The notes: a model not told the origin generated them from the sequence alone. 8,121 nucleotides of DNA from Candidatus Omnitrophota bacterium (GCA_018814745.1 JAHIZC010000082.1:1-8121); one strand, 5' to 3'. Shown: positions 1-6,423, counted from the first letter of the stretch. Numbers and translations are program-made.

Positions 1-29
1 TAGGCTGTCACGAAACTCGTGCCAGCCTA
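1..29. repeat. Left terminal hairpin of the compound repeat
   Basis: TAGGCTG pairs with CAGCCTA (7 bp) and CACGA with TCGTG (5 bp) around the loop AAC; one T-C mismatch separates the two stems. The palindrome covers 29 bases and begins at the first base of the window. Confidence 0.8.
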
Positions 30-30
30 T

Positions 31-114
31 GATTACAGAGATTTTTAATAAGATTACAGAGATTATCTCGTCGATAAATAATCGCCGTAATCTGTATTTT
101 TAATCGCTGTAATC
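31..114. repeat. Nested inverted repeat of four GATTACAG-type 13-mers
   Basis: GATTACAGAGATT occurs at 31-43 and again at 52-64. Facing them are AATCGCCGTAATC (80-92) and AATCGCTGTAATC (102-114). The outer pair complements at 12 of 13 positions, the inner pair at 11 of 13, with spacers of 8 and 9 bases between units on the two arms. The centre adds TTATC (63-67) facing GATAA (73-77). The whole can fold as one long stem or as cruciform DNA. Confidence 0.8.
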
Positions 115-116
115 AA

Positions 117-138
117 GGGCGGCACTTTTGTGACGCCC
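117..138. repeat. Right terminal hairpin of the compound repeat
   Basis: GGGCG pairs with CGCCC and CAC with GTG around a TTTT loop, with one mismatch. Read on the minus strand the mismatch is T-C and the core is GTCAC...GTGCC, the same arrangement as in the left hairpin read on the plus strand, which shows the two are inverted copies. Confidence 0.8.
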
Positions 139-157
139 TATATGTTGTGTCAATGAG

Positions 158-201
158 TCAGGTGTCAGAGTCTTTGATACTTTGATACTCTGACGCCCTG
201 A
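158..201 (-). terminator. Hairpin directly after trpE, possible transcription terminator
   Basis: Starting two bases after the trpE stop codon, the transcript can pair TCAGG with CCTGA (5 bp) and GTCAGAGT with ACTCTGAC (8 bp, no mismatch), separated by a small internal loop and closed by a loop of about 15 bases. Place and strength suit the end of the operon, but no U-tract follows (next bases CTCATTGACAC), so it is not a classic intrinsic terminator; it could instead protect the 3' end of the mRNA. The loop region holds a tandem repeat TTTGATAC twice (173-188, plus strand). Confidence 0.5.
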
Positions 202-203
202 TA

Positions 204-1691
204 TTACTTAACGATCGCATCGATTAATGCTTTGGATTTATTCACCGATTCAAAATATTCTCTTTCCGGAACGGAATCCGCAACAATACCAGCACCTGCC
301 TGTACATAGGCAGTGCTGCCTTTTAGCACTATCGTCCGGATAGTTATACAAGTATCTATGTTATGCGAGAAACTGAAATAACCGACACACCCGGCATAAG
401 GCCCGCGCTTTATGTTTTCTAGTTCATCAATGATCTCCATGGCGCGGATTTTCGGACTACCGGCTACAGTGCCCGCGGGAAAACAGGCTTTTAAAACATC
501 ATAAATATCGTAAAGCTTTTTATCTAACTTACCCCGTACTTCACTCACCAAGTGCATCACATGAGAATACTTCTCTACATTCATAAATTCATGCACCTTT
601 ACCTCACCCTTACGACAAACCCTGCCTAAATCGTTTCTTCCTAAGTCAACCAGCATAATATGCTCTGCTTTTTCCTTGCTGTCGCTGAGGAGCTCTCTCT
701 CAAGCCTTCGATCCCCCTCTTCGGATCTCCCGCGAGGCCTAGTTCCTGCAATCGGCCTGGTCTGCACAACATCTCCTTCGCAACGCACCAACATCTCCGG
801 AGAAGAACCGATAAGGCTAGTCTCCTTTAATTTCAGAAAAAACATATACGGTGATGGATTCAAGCTCCTTAAATTACGATAGATCTGAAAGGGTGATTTT
901 TTAATCTTTACCTGGAAGCGCTGGGAAAGCACGACCTGGATGACATCTCCCTTTTTTATATAATCTTTAGCCTTCTTGACTATATTCTTAAAAGCAGCTT
1001 TTTTAAAATTTGATCTTACATTTTCTTTTCCGGTTTTTCTATCGTTTCTCGGCTCTTGAAGTTTGGTTGGGTTTCTGAATGCCGCATTGATTGATTCAAT
1101 CTTCTTAACTGCCTGATCATAAATCCTTTTCTTTTGCGCATCGCTAATAGTTTTTTTAGGCAGGATTATATTAGTTACGATCTTGACTGTATGATTGATA
1201 TGATCAAAGATAAGGATCGTATCGGTAAGCATTAGCACTGAATCAGGGAGTTTAAGATCATCTCTATTCTTATCGGGCAGCTTTTCGAAAAACCTCACCA
1301 GATCATAGCCGATATATCCAACTAGCCCTCCGTAAAAACGCGGCAATCCCGGAACCTCAACCGATTTAAAATCTCTCATGATCTTTTTTATTTCATCTAA
1401 AGGCGAACTTTTCGTCAGGAAGCTATGCGAGCGTTTTTTCTGAGGGTACTCGATCTGAATCCTTCTACCTTTGCTTTTAAAAACAAGCGATGGATTGCTG
1501 CCAATAAAGGAGAACCTGGCGATTTTTTCACCCCCATCAACAGACTCAAATAAGAATGCGTACTCTGATTTAGCGGTCTTAATAAAGGCGGAGACCGGGG
1601 TGTCCAGATCTGCGTTAATCTCTCTATACACAGGTATAACGTTACCCTTTTTAGTGAGTTTTAAAAATTCATTTAACTTCGGTTGGTACAT
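204..1691 (-). CDS. trpE: Anthranilate synthase component I
   Basis: Converts chorismate to anthranilate, using ammonia from TrpG; first committed step of tryptophan synthesis. I chose the ATG at 1691 (495 residues), one base after the hisI stop, because MYQPKLNEFLKL...IPVYREI matches the TrpE N-terminus; the longer frame from a GTG at 1745 would run into hisI. The upstream AGAAAGA (9-base spacer) is a weak Shine-Dalgarno. Motifs: LFES (47-50) and NPSPYMFF (278-285), the family's tryptophan feedback site; GSSPEML (295-301); TRPIAGTRPRG (311-321); DLGRNDLGRV (349-358); GTVAGSPK (407-414); and the C-terminal AGAGIVADSVPEREYFE (465-481). DLGRNDLG, rather than DLLRNDLG, favours TrpE over PabB. 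Feedback inhibition by tryptophan is inferred. It is the last gene of the cluster; no trpG or other trp gene follows within the window. Confidence 0.96.
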   Translation of the reverse strand: MYQPKLNEFLKLTKKGNVIPVYREINADLDTPVSAFIKTAKSEYAFLFESVDGGEKIARFSFIGSNPSLVFKSKGRRIQIEYPQKKRSHSFLTKSSPLDEIKKIMRDFKSVEVPGLPRFYGGLVGYIGYDLVRFFEKLPDKNRDDLKLPDSVLMLTDTILIFDHINHTVKIVTNIILPKKTISDAQKKRIYDQAVKKIESINAAFRNPTKLQEPRNDRKTGKENVRSNFKKAAFKNIVKKAKDYIKKGDVIQVVLSQRFQVKIKKSPFQIYRNLRSLNPSPYMFFLKLKETSLIGSSPEMLVRCEGDVVQTRPIAGTRPRGRSEEGDRRLERELLSDSKEKAEHIMLVDLGRNDLGRVCRKGEVKVHEFMNVEKYSHVMHLVSEVRGKLDKKLYDIYDVLKACFPAGTVAGSPKIRAMEIIDELENIKRGPYAGCVGYFSFSHNIDTCITIRTIVLKGSTAYVQAGAGIVADSVPEREYFESVNKSKALIDAIVK

Positions 1692-1692
1692 T

Positions 1693-2028
1693 TTATTTAA
1701 TCTTTCTATAAAAGCATGTTCGGTTGCCAGTGTGACAGGCAACACCAGCCTGACGCACCCTGATTAGCAGTGTATCCATGTCGCAATCATAAAATATTGC
1801 TTTGATATATTGATAATTACCCGATGTCTTCCCTTTTACCCAATATTGCTTTCTTGAGCGGGACCAAAAACAAGTCTTTCTTATTCTTAATGTTCTCCTT
1901 AACGACTCCTTATTCATGTATGCCAGCATCAGGATTTCCCCATTCCTATAATCCTGAATTATAGCCGGAATCAACTTTTGTTTATCAAACTTTAATTGTC
2001 TTAAATCAAACTTTATTTTTTTTGTCAT
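1693..2028 (-). CDS. hisI: Phosphoribosyl-AMP cyclohydrolase (HisI, without HisE domain)
   Basis: Opens the adenine ring of phosphoribosyl-AMP, the third step of histidine synthesis; the family uses zinc and magnesium. The product is 111 residues, a lone PRA-CH domain. Visible motifs: [17 protein letters not shown] (23-39), [18 protein letters not shown] (54-71), the metal motif DCDMD (81-85) and [12 protein letters not shown] (95-106). The three cysteines C82, C98 and C105 have the 16- and 7-residue spacing of the zinc ligands in Methanothermobacter HisI (C93, C109, C116). The PRA-PH (HisE) domain often fused to the C-terminus is absent, so hisE must be elsewhere if the pathway is complete. 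The ATG overlaps the hisF stop (ATGA) and has a well placed AAAGG seven bases upstream. Confidence 0.97.
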   Translation of the reverse strand: MTKKIKFDLRQLKFDKQKLIPAIIQDYRNGEILMLAYMNKESLRRTLRIRKTCFWSRSRKQYWVKGKTSGNYQYIKAIFYDCDMDTLLIRVRQAGVACHTGNRTCFYRKIK

Positions 2029-2783
2029 AACCTTACCTTTACTCCTCTGCCATGCAAATATTCCTTTACTTCTCTTACCGAAAATTGCTGATAGTGAAAT
2101 AACGAAGCTGCTAAAGCTGCGTCTGCTTGGGCTGTAGTAAAAGCTTCATAGAAATGTTCTAATCTGCCCGCACCACCGGAAGCTATAACCGGAATATTAA
2201 CTGCACTTGATACTGCCTTAGTCAGGGCTATGTCATAACCGTCTTTTGTGCCGTCACAATCCATACTGGTCAAAAGTATCTCTCCGGCGCCAAGTGTTGC
2301 TGCTTTTTTCGCCCAATCAACAGCATATAATTCAGTGGGGGTCCTGCCACCGTTAATAAAAACCTGCCATTTTTCACCCTCAACCCTTTTAGCGTCAATT
2401 GCTACTACAATGCACTGGCTGCCGAATCTTCCTGAGCTATCTGCGATTAAATCCGGGTATTGAACTACCTGCGTATTTAAGGAAACTTTTTCTGCTCCCG
2501 CATTCAAAAGATCCCTGATGTCGCTAATCTCGCCTACTCCACCACCGACGGTAAAAGGCATAAAAATATTTTTAGCGATCTTTTCTACCAAATCGATTAG
2601 TATTTTTCGCTTCTCATGGCTGGCAGTGATATCCAAAAAAACCATCTCGTCAGCCTGCCCTTGATCATAAATCTTGGCTACTTCCACCGGATCGCCGGCA
2701 TCTCTTAAACCTAGGAATTTTATTCCTTTTACAACCCTGCCCTCTTTTATATCCAAGCAGGGTATGATTCTCTTGGTGAGCAT
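2025..2783 (-). CDS. hisF: Imidazole glycerol phosphate synthase, cyclase subunit
   Basis: Uses ammonia from HisH to convert PRFAR to imidazole glycerol phosphate and AICAR, linking histidine to purine synthesis. It is a 252-residue (beta-alpha)8 barrel of standard length. Catalytic D11 ([15 protein letters not shown]) and D130 ([11 protein letters not shown]) fall at the same residue numbers as in Thermotoga maritima HisF. Phosphate and substrate motifs FTVGGGV (77-83), [15 protein letters not shown] (170-184) and IASGGAG (200-206) are intact, and the end reads GVKVRL as usual. The ATG lies 6 bases after the lipoprotein stop, in an A-rich stretch without a clear Shine-Dalgarno. hisA and hisF, evolutionary relatives often found side by side, are here separated by the lipoprotein gene. 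Confidence 0.98.
   Translation of the reverse strand: MLTKRIIPCLDIKEGRVVKGIKFLGLRDAGDPVEVAKIYDQGQADEMVFLDITASHEKRKILIDLVEKIAKNIFMPFTVGGGVGEISDIRDLLNAGAEKVSLNTQVVQYPDLIADSSGRFGSQCIVVAIDAKRVEGEKWQVFINGGRTPTELYAVDWAKKAATLGAGEILLTSMDCDGTKDGYDIALTKAVSSAVNIPVIASGGAGRLEHFYEAFTTAQADAALAASLFHYQQFSVREVKEYLHGRGVKVRL
2036..2040 (-). promoter_or_regulatory. Shine-Dalgarno of hisI inside hisF
   Basis: AAAGG with a 7-base spacer (TAAGGTT) precedes the hisI ATG, within the last codons of hisF. It supports the ATG at 2028 despite the 4-base overlap with the hisF stop. Confidence 0.6.
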
Positions 2784-2789
2784 CTTGTT

Positions 2790-3230
2790 TTATTTTGCTG
2801 TTTTATAAAGATATGCTTCCAGCTCTCCCCAGGTCTGCTTGCCAACTTTTCCATCAACCTTTAATCCCTTGCTTCCCTGGAATGCCCTTATTGCTTCTTT
2901 AGTCCTTTTTCCGATCTTTCCGTCAATCTTACCCGGATCATAGCCGGCATTTCTTAAGGCAGTCTGAATTTGCTTTGAATTTGGCCGGGACTTTACCTCT
3001 TGGACTTCCTTCTTCCTCTTAACACTCACTTTATTCTCTTGCGTTGAAACCAGGCCGTCCCTTAATGCTTCAATCTCCCGGTCCTTATATTCGATCTGCG
3101 CCTGTAAGGCTGAAACCTGATTTCTTAATCCTTGAATCTGAAGATCCTTGGGTTTCCCCATGCTGGCACAACCGTTAAAAGCAACCAACAGCATCAGCAC
3201 TAATACAATCTTAAAGATACTCTTGATCAT
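2790..3230 (-). CDS. Small peptidoglycan-binding lipoprotein (coiled coil plus PG_binding_1 domain)
   Basis: A 146-residue envelope protein with no known named orthologue that I recognise. Residues 1-20 form a signal peptide: MIKSIFK, a hydrophobic core of V, L, M and A, then FNGC with Cys21 as the likely lipidated residue (Phe at -3 and Asn at -2 are not the classic lipobox). Residues about 30-62 show a regular heptad with hydrophobic a/d positions I32, L35, V39, L42, I46, I53, L56 and L60, only K49 breaking it. A basic linker (about 67-82) leads to a PG_binding_1 domain (about 84-140), with IQTALRNAGYDPGKIDGKIG, FQGSKGLKVDGKVG and QTWGEL. I infer a membrane-anchored protein that may oligomerise and reach the cell wall. 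No catalytic domain is present. It lies 4 bases after hisA and 6 before hisF, with a strong Shine-Dalgarno. Its link to histidine synthesis is unknown. Confidence 0.86.
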   Translation of the reverse strand: MIKSIFKIVLVLMLLVAFNGCASMGKPKDLQIQGLRNQVSALQAQIEYKDREIEALRDGLVSTQENKVSVKRKKEVQEVKSRPNSKQIQTALRNAGYDPGKIDGKIGKRTKEAIRAFQGSKGLKVDGKVGKQTWGELEAYLYKTAK

Positions 3231-3234
3231 TAGG

Positions 3235-3960
3235 CTACCCCCTTTCCAGTTTTAAGGCTTCTGATAAAGTAAACTTACCTTCATACAAGGCTTTCCCGAC
3301 AATCAACCCAATCAGGCCTTGCTTTTTTAATTTTTTAAGCCTGCTTATATCTTTCAAGGATGAGACTCCGCCTGAGGCAATTATATTTAAAGAGGTTGCT
3401 TTAAGCAGATTCTTAATCCCTAATATATTCGGCCCGGATAACGTTCCGTCCTTTAATGTATCCGTATAGATCAACTCTTTAAACCCCATCGCCCTTAAGC
3501 TATTAGCAAAGTCAACCACTCCGATACCCTGATCGGCACTCTTCCAGCCTTTAACTTGTAATTTATTCTGCTTTGCGTCAAGGCTGACAATCACCCGGTG
3601 TTTAAACTTAGAGAAGACTTTCGTTAAAAAGGGCCTGTCCAAAATTGCCCTTGTTCCAAGAACGACTCTGCTCACACCGTAACCAATCAAAGTATTTATG
3701 GTGGCTATATCTCTTACACCGCCGCCAAATTCAACCGGGACAGAAATGCTACCGGCAATCTTCTTTACTATTCCTAAATTCTTTGGCTTACCGCTGAAAG
3801 CACCGTCTAAGTCAACTAGATGAATAAGCTTAGCTCCCTGTTTCACCCAATACTTAGCAACTTTAAGCGGATCCTTGGAATACACCTTCTTATTCTTTTT
3901 TCCCTGGACATATCGTACTACGTAACCATCCTCTAAGTCTATCGCGGGAATAATCAGCAT
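3235..3960 (-). CDS. hisA: ProFAR isomerase
   Basis: 1-(5-phosphoribosyl)-5-[(5-phosphoribosylamino)methylideneamino] imidazole-4-carboxamide isomerase: an Amadori rearrangement giving PRFAR, the substrate of HisF/HisH. It is a 241-residue (beta-alpha)8 barrel of standard length. MLIIPAIDLEDGYVVRYVQG carries the catalytic D8; SLDAK holds the second acid, D128; YTDTLKDGT (165-173) and the phosphate-binding FGGGVRD (78-84) and ASGGVSS (195-201) are also present. VKGW (136-139) keeps the conserved Gly-Trp. The ATG overlaps the hisH stop by seven bases; AAGG lies only one base before the ATG, too close for a normal Shine-Dalgarno, so translation probably continues from hisH. Actinobacterial PriA homologues also do the TrpF reaction; trpE linkage makes one wonder, but nothing in the sequence shows dual function, so HisA is the plain call. 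Confidence 0.97.
   Translation of the reverse strand: MLIIPAIDLEDGYVVRYVQGKKNKKVYSKDPLKVAKYWVKQGAKLIHLVDLDGAFSGKPKNLGIVKKIAGSISVPVEFGGGVRDIATINTLIGYGVSRVVLGTRAILDRPFLTKVFSKFKHRVIVSLDAKQNKLQVKGWKSADQGIGVVDFANSLRAMGFKELIYTDTLKDGTLSGPNILGIKNLLKATSLNIIASGGVSSLKDISRLKKLKKQGLIGLIVGKALYEGKFTLSEALKLERG
3238..3245 (-). promoter_or_regulatory. Strong Shine-Dalgarno of the lipoprotein gene
   Basis: AAAGGGGG, followed by a T, lies 7 bases before the lipoprotein ATG and inside the last codons of hisA. Allowing one G-U pair it matches the anti-Shine-Dalgarno over 8 positions. It is the best ribosome binding site in the window, where the other genes have weak or badly spaced sites and rely on overlaps. It supports the ATG at 3230 and suggests this gene is translated independently and more strongly than its neighbours. 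Confidence 0.75.
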
Positions 3961-4565
3961 ACCTTCACAAAATTCTCCATTATTTTTAAGCCTACGGCCT
4001 GACTCTTCTCCGGGTGAAACTGAACCCCGAATAGATTTTCCTTCCAGACCAAAGCGGCAAAATCCATTCCGTAATCCGTACTCGCTGCCACTAGATTTTG
4101 ATCGCTGGGAGCCGGATAATAAGAGTGACAGAAATACACATAAGCATCATTCTGCACATCTCTTAATAAAGGGCAATCATACTTGAGATGATTTAGCTGA
4201 TTCCAGCCCATATGAGGAACCTTTCTGCCTTCCTTTGCTTCGAATCTTTTTACGCTGCCCTTTATTAATCCAAGCCCTTTAGAAACTTTAGCTTCTTCGC
4301 TTTGATCGAACAACAGCTGCATACCCAGGCATATTCCCAAAAACGGCTTTTTACTCCTGACCTGCTCTAATAGAAGATCTATCAACCCACGTTTCTCCAA
4401 TTCTTCCTTAGCATCATCAAATGCCCCTACGCCGGGAAGAACTAATTTTTCAGCTGATTTAATATCTTCTACTTTATCAGTGACTATGGTTTTAACTCCG
4501 TAAAGGCCTAATGCCTTATTCACGCTATGGATATTTCCCATACCGTAATCAATAATCGCTATCAT
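3954..4565 (-). CDS. hisH: Imidazole glycerol phosphate synthase, glutaminase subunit
   Basis: Class I glutamine amidotransferase that hydrolyses glutamine and passes ammonia to HisF, whose gene lies two genes downstream. The product has 203 residues, normal for HisH. I chose the ATG at 4565 since the protein then starts MIAIIDYGMGNIHSVNKAL, the family N-terminus; an in-frame TTG at 4574 would add three residues and overlap hisB. An AAAGGA lies 4 bases before the TTG and 13 before the ATG, so the Shine-Dalgarno does not settle the matter. Visible motifs: the oxyanion strand LPGVGAF (about 43-49), nucleophile elbow GICLGMQ (C79), HMGWNQL (118-124) and QFHPEKS with catalytic H184 and E186, so the Cys-His-Glu triad is intact. 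The ATG lies one base after the hisB stop, and the last 7 bases overlap hisA, so coupled translation is likely. Confidence 0.97.
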   Translation of the reverse strand: MIAIIDYGMGNIHSVNKALGLYGVKTIVTDKVEDIKSAEKLVLPGVGAFDDAKEELEKRGLIDLLLEQVRSKKPFLGICLGMQLLFDQSEEAKVSKGLGLIKGSVKRFEAKEGRKVPHMGWNQLNHLKYDCPLLRDVQNDAYVYFCHSYYPAPSDQNLVAASTDYGMDFAALVWKENLFGVQFHPEKSQAVGLKIMENFVKVC

Positions 4566-4566
4566 C

Positions 4567-5175
4567 TCAATCAATTATTCCTTTAGTAGAAGGAATACCG
4601 GTTCTTCGCGGATCAATTTGTGTAGCCGCATCCATTGCTAGGCCTAAAGCCTTAAACACCGGCTCTAAAGTAGTGTGCAGATCCTTACCTAGCGGATCAA
4701 CTGTAATATTCAGGTTAACACCTAATCTTTTCGCAAAGGCTTCAAAAAAGTGCTCTGCGTCGTTTAACGCGTAACCCTCTTTATCATCTGCTTGCGGCCT
4801 GGAATCCCCCGGCCTTTCTAATTTCAGTGAACCTCTACCGCTAATATCTGCCGTTACATTAGCAACTACATCTTCCATTGGCACCGCAGCAGAGCTAATT
4901 CTTTTAATCCCTTTCTTATCGCCTAATGCCTCTTTAAATGCATCGCCTAATACGATACCGATATCCTCATTAGTATGATGGATATCGACCTTTAAATCCC
5001 CGGTAGCCGTGATTTCTAAATCAAATAATCCGTGGAAAGCGAATAATTCCAACATATGATCCAAAAAACCGATGCCTGTATTTATACTGGATTTGCCGCT
5101 TCCATCAATAGCTAACTTTAGTTTTATGTTAGTTTCTTTTGTTTCTCTATTTTTTTCTGCAGTACGTTTTTTCAT
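4567..5175 (-). CDS. hisB: Imidazoleglycerol-phosphate dehydratase
   Basis: Dehydrates imidazole glycerol phosphate to imidazole acetol phosphate; the family forms 24-mers with a di-manganese site. It is monofunctional, without the histidinol-phosphatase domain of enteric HisB. I chose the ATG at 5175 (202 residues) because the product then starts MKKRTAEKNRETKETNIK, matching the family N-terminus; an in-frame GTG at 5187 would add four residues, and neither start has a strong Shine-Dalgarno. Motifs: GFLDHML (H40), HHTNED (H66, H67, E70), SGRG, EHFFEAF (H142), FKALG and DPRRTGIPSTKG. Odd point: the second metal motif, HHxxE in the family, reads HTTLE (H167, T168, E171), so one metal-ligand histidine is threonine. 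The codons CAC ACT ACT TTA GAG are in a clean frame, so this is not a frameshift. The family's PMDE is also PMED here. Identity is certain; full activity is less so. Confidence 0.96.
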   Translation of the reverse strand: MKKRTAEKNRETKETNIKLKLAIDGSGKSSINTGIGFLDHMLELFAFHGLFDLEITATGDLKVDIHHTNEDIGIVLGDAFKEALGDKKGIKRISSAAVPMEDVVANVTADISGRGSLKLERPGDSRPQADDKEGYALNDAEHFFEAFAKRLGVNLNITVDPLGKDLHTTLEPVFKALGLAMDAATQIDPRRTGIPSTKGIID

Positions 5176-5193
5176 CTTCTGGCTCACTTTCTA

Positions 5194-6423
5194 TTAACTT
5201 CGAAACCTGGCTTCTACAGAATCTAAATGTTTATTCAATCCTTCTATGCTGGCAATCTTCTCTAGCGGCTCTTTTATCTTAACAAGTGCTTTTTTAGTAT
5301 AACTGACTATATGGCTGCTTTTGACAAAGTCAAATACCGATAATCCGGAGAAGAACCTGGCAGTTCCCTGAGTCGGTAAAACATGGCTCGGCCCGGCGAC
5401 ATAGTCTCCCACCGCAGCAAAGCTATATGGCCCTAAAAATATTGCTCCCGCGTTCTTTATCCCTTTAAGCAGCCTGCTTGGATTATTTACCATAATCTCC
5501 AAGTGCTCAGGAGCTATTTTATTCGCGATCTCAACAGCTTGAGTTAGATTTTTAGTTAAAACAATAAACCCGTTATTACCATCGAGCTGAGATTTTACCT
5601 CTTTGGCCAATGTCTTGGAATTTGTAATCAATATCACTAATCCTTTTGCGTGCTCTTCCTGAGCGCGCAGGTCAGCTACGATGAATTTAGGGTCACTATG
5701 GCGATTAGCGATGATCACTAGTTCAGTGGGGCCGGCGATCATATCTATACCCACTTGGCCGTAGAGCTGCCTCTTTGCCTCGCTGACGTAGAGATTTCCC
5801 GGGCCGACGATCTTATCTACCCTGGGTATAGTCTTTGTTCCGTAGGCAAGGGCGGCTATTCCCTGGGCTCCGCCTACACGATAAACTTCGTCGACTTTAA
5901 GCAGGTCTGCGACCACCAGGATATGCGGATTGATAAATCCGTTTTTATCCGGCGGGCTGATTAAGACGATCTTCTTTACCCCCGCAATCTTAGCCGGGAG
6001 TACAGTCATATAAACCGTGGAAACTAAAGGCGCTGTTCCCGCCGGTATATATACGCCGACTTTTTCGATCGGAGTATACTTTTCTCCGAGAATCACCCCG
6101 TCTTCATCTTTAATCTTCCAACTTTTTCTGATAGTTTTCCGGTAAAAACGGTTTATATTTTCTATGATTGTCTTTAGGCTGGAGACAACATCCGGGCTGA
6201 TATTTTGATAAGCGCCGCTGATTTCTATCTTAGGAACTGCAAGCAGCCGAGTAGACAGCTTTACCTTGTCGAATTTCTTAGTATATTTGATTAAGGCTTC
6301 ATCTCCTAGAACGCGGACATCTTCGATTATCTCCTGAACCCGTTCACTTAGGCGGTTACGTTTAATGTAGCCGCGGTTATAAATCTTCTCTAATTTTTTA
6401 TTAGTGAAACGTATGATCTTCAT
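5194..6423 (-). CDS. hisD: Histidinol dehydrogenase
   Basis: Catalyses the last two steps of histidine synthesis, L-histidinol to L-histidine with two NAD+, as a zinc-dependent cytoplasmic dimer. The 409-residue protein is slightly shorter than the usual 425-435. Visible signatures are PAGTAPLVSTVYM (128-140), GGAQGIAALAYGT (184-196), VDKIVGPGN (202-210), the zinc pair in AQEEH (Q255, H258), the catalytic APEHLEI (E306, H307), VGDYVAGPSHVLPT (zinc ligand D340) and EGLNKHLDSVEAR (H399). From E306 to H399 the spacing equals that of E. coli E326, D360 and H419; about 16 residues are missing between the zinc pair and the catalytic pair, which explains the short length. The ATG overlaps the alaS TGA by four bases, and the nearest AAGGA is about 18 bases upstream, so translation probably depends on coupling to alaS. 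hisB follows closely. Confidence 0.98.
   Translation of the reverse strand: MKIIRFTNKKLEKIYNRGYIKRNRLSERVQEIIEDVRVLGDEALIKYTKKFDKVKLSTRLLAVPKIEISGAYQNISPDVVSSLKTIIENINRFYRKTIRKSWKIKDEDGVILGEKYTPIEKVGVYIPAGTAPLVSTVYMTVLPAKIAGVKKIVLISPPDKNGFINPHILVVADLLKVDEVYRVGGAQGIAALAYGTKTIPRVDKIVGPGNLYVSEAKRQLYGQVGIDMIAGPTELVIIANRHSDPKFIVADLRAQEEHAKGLVILITNSKTLAKEVKSQLDGNNGFIVLTKNLTQAVEIANKIAPEHLEIMVNNPSRLLKGIKNAGAIFLGPYSFAAVGDYVAGPSHVLPTQGTARFFSGLSVFDFVKSSHIVSYTKKALVKIKEPLEKIASIEGLNKHLDSVEARFRS

Larger units (their letters stand above)
1..140. repeat. Compound inverted repeat with hairpin ends, MITE- or REP-like
   Basis: The two halves are inverted copies of each other. Read inward from the left the element starts TAGGCTGTCACGAAA, CTCGTGCCAGCC, TATGATTACAG; read inward from the right (minus strand from 140) it starts TAGGGCGTCACAAAA, GTGCCGCCC, TTGATTACAG. 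The match continues through a second GATTACAG unit towards a centre near base 72. Each end is itself a hairpin. No reading frame is visible inside. The structure fits a small non-autonomous mobile element or REP-like repeat, but the left end abuts the window edge, so its true limits and any target duplication cannot be seen. Confidence 0.65.

Noticed and set aside
31..114. Possible CRISPR or iteron array because of repeated GATTACAG units
   Set aside because: Only four short units, arranged as inverted and not direct repeats, with 8-15 base spacers; no cas or replication gene nearby.
676..882. Plus-strand open frame of 68 codons
   Set aside because: Lies fully within trpE on the other strand, at the conserved RPIAGTRPRG region; no recognisable protein and no supporting context.
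1692..1745. Upstream GTG start for trpE (18 extra residues)
   Set aside because: It would overlap hisI by 53 bases, and the extra residues are simply hisI read in another frame; the family N-terminus begins at the ATG at 1691.
1471..1767. Plus-strand open frame of 98 codons
   Set aside because: Antisense to the trpE 5' part and the hisI end; low-complexity product with no family resemblance.
2248..2463. Plus-strand open frame of 71 codons
   Set aside because: Shadow of hisF, whose catalytic motifs are intact over the same bases.
3235..3960. hisA as a dual-function PriA replacing trpF
   Set aside because: No sequence mark of dual specificity can be seen, and the rest of the trp genes are out of view; ordinary HisA explains the data.
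5755..5964. Plus-strand open frame of 69 codons
   Set aside because: Shadow of the conserved core of hisD.
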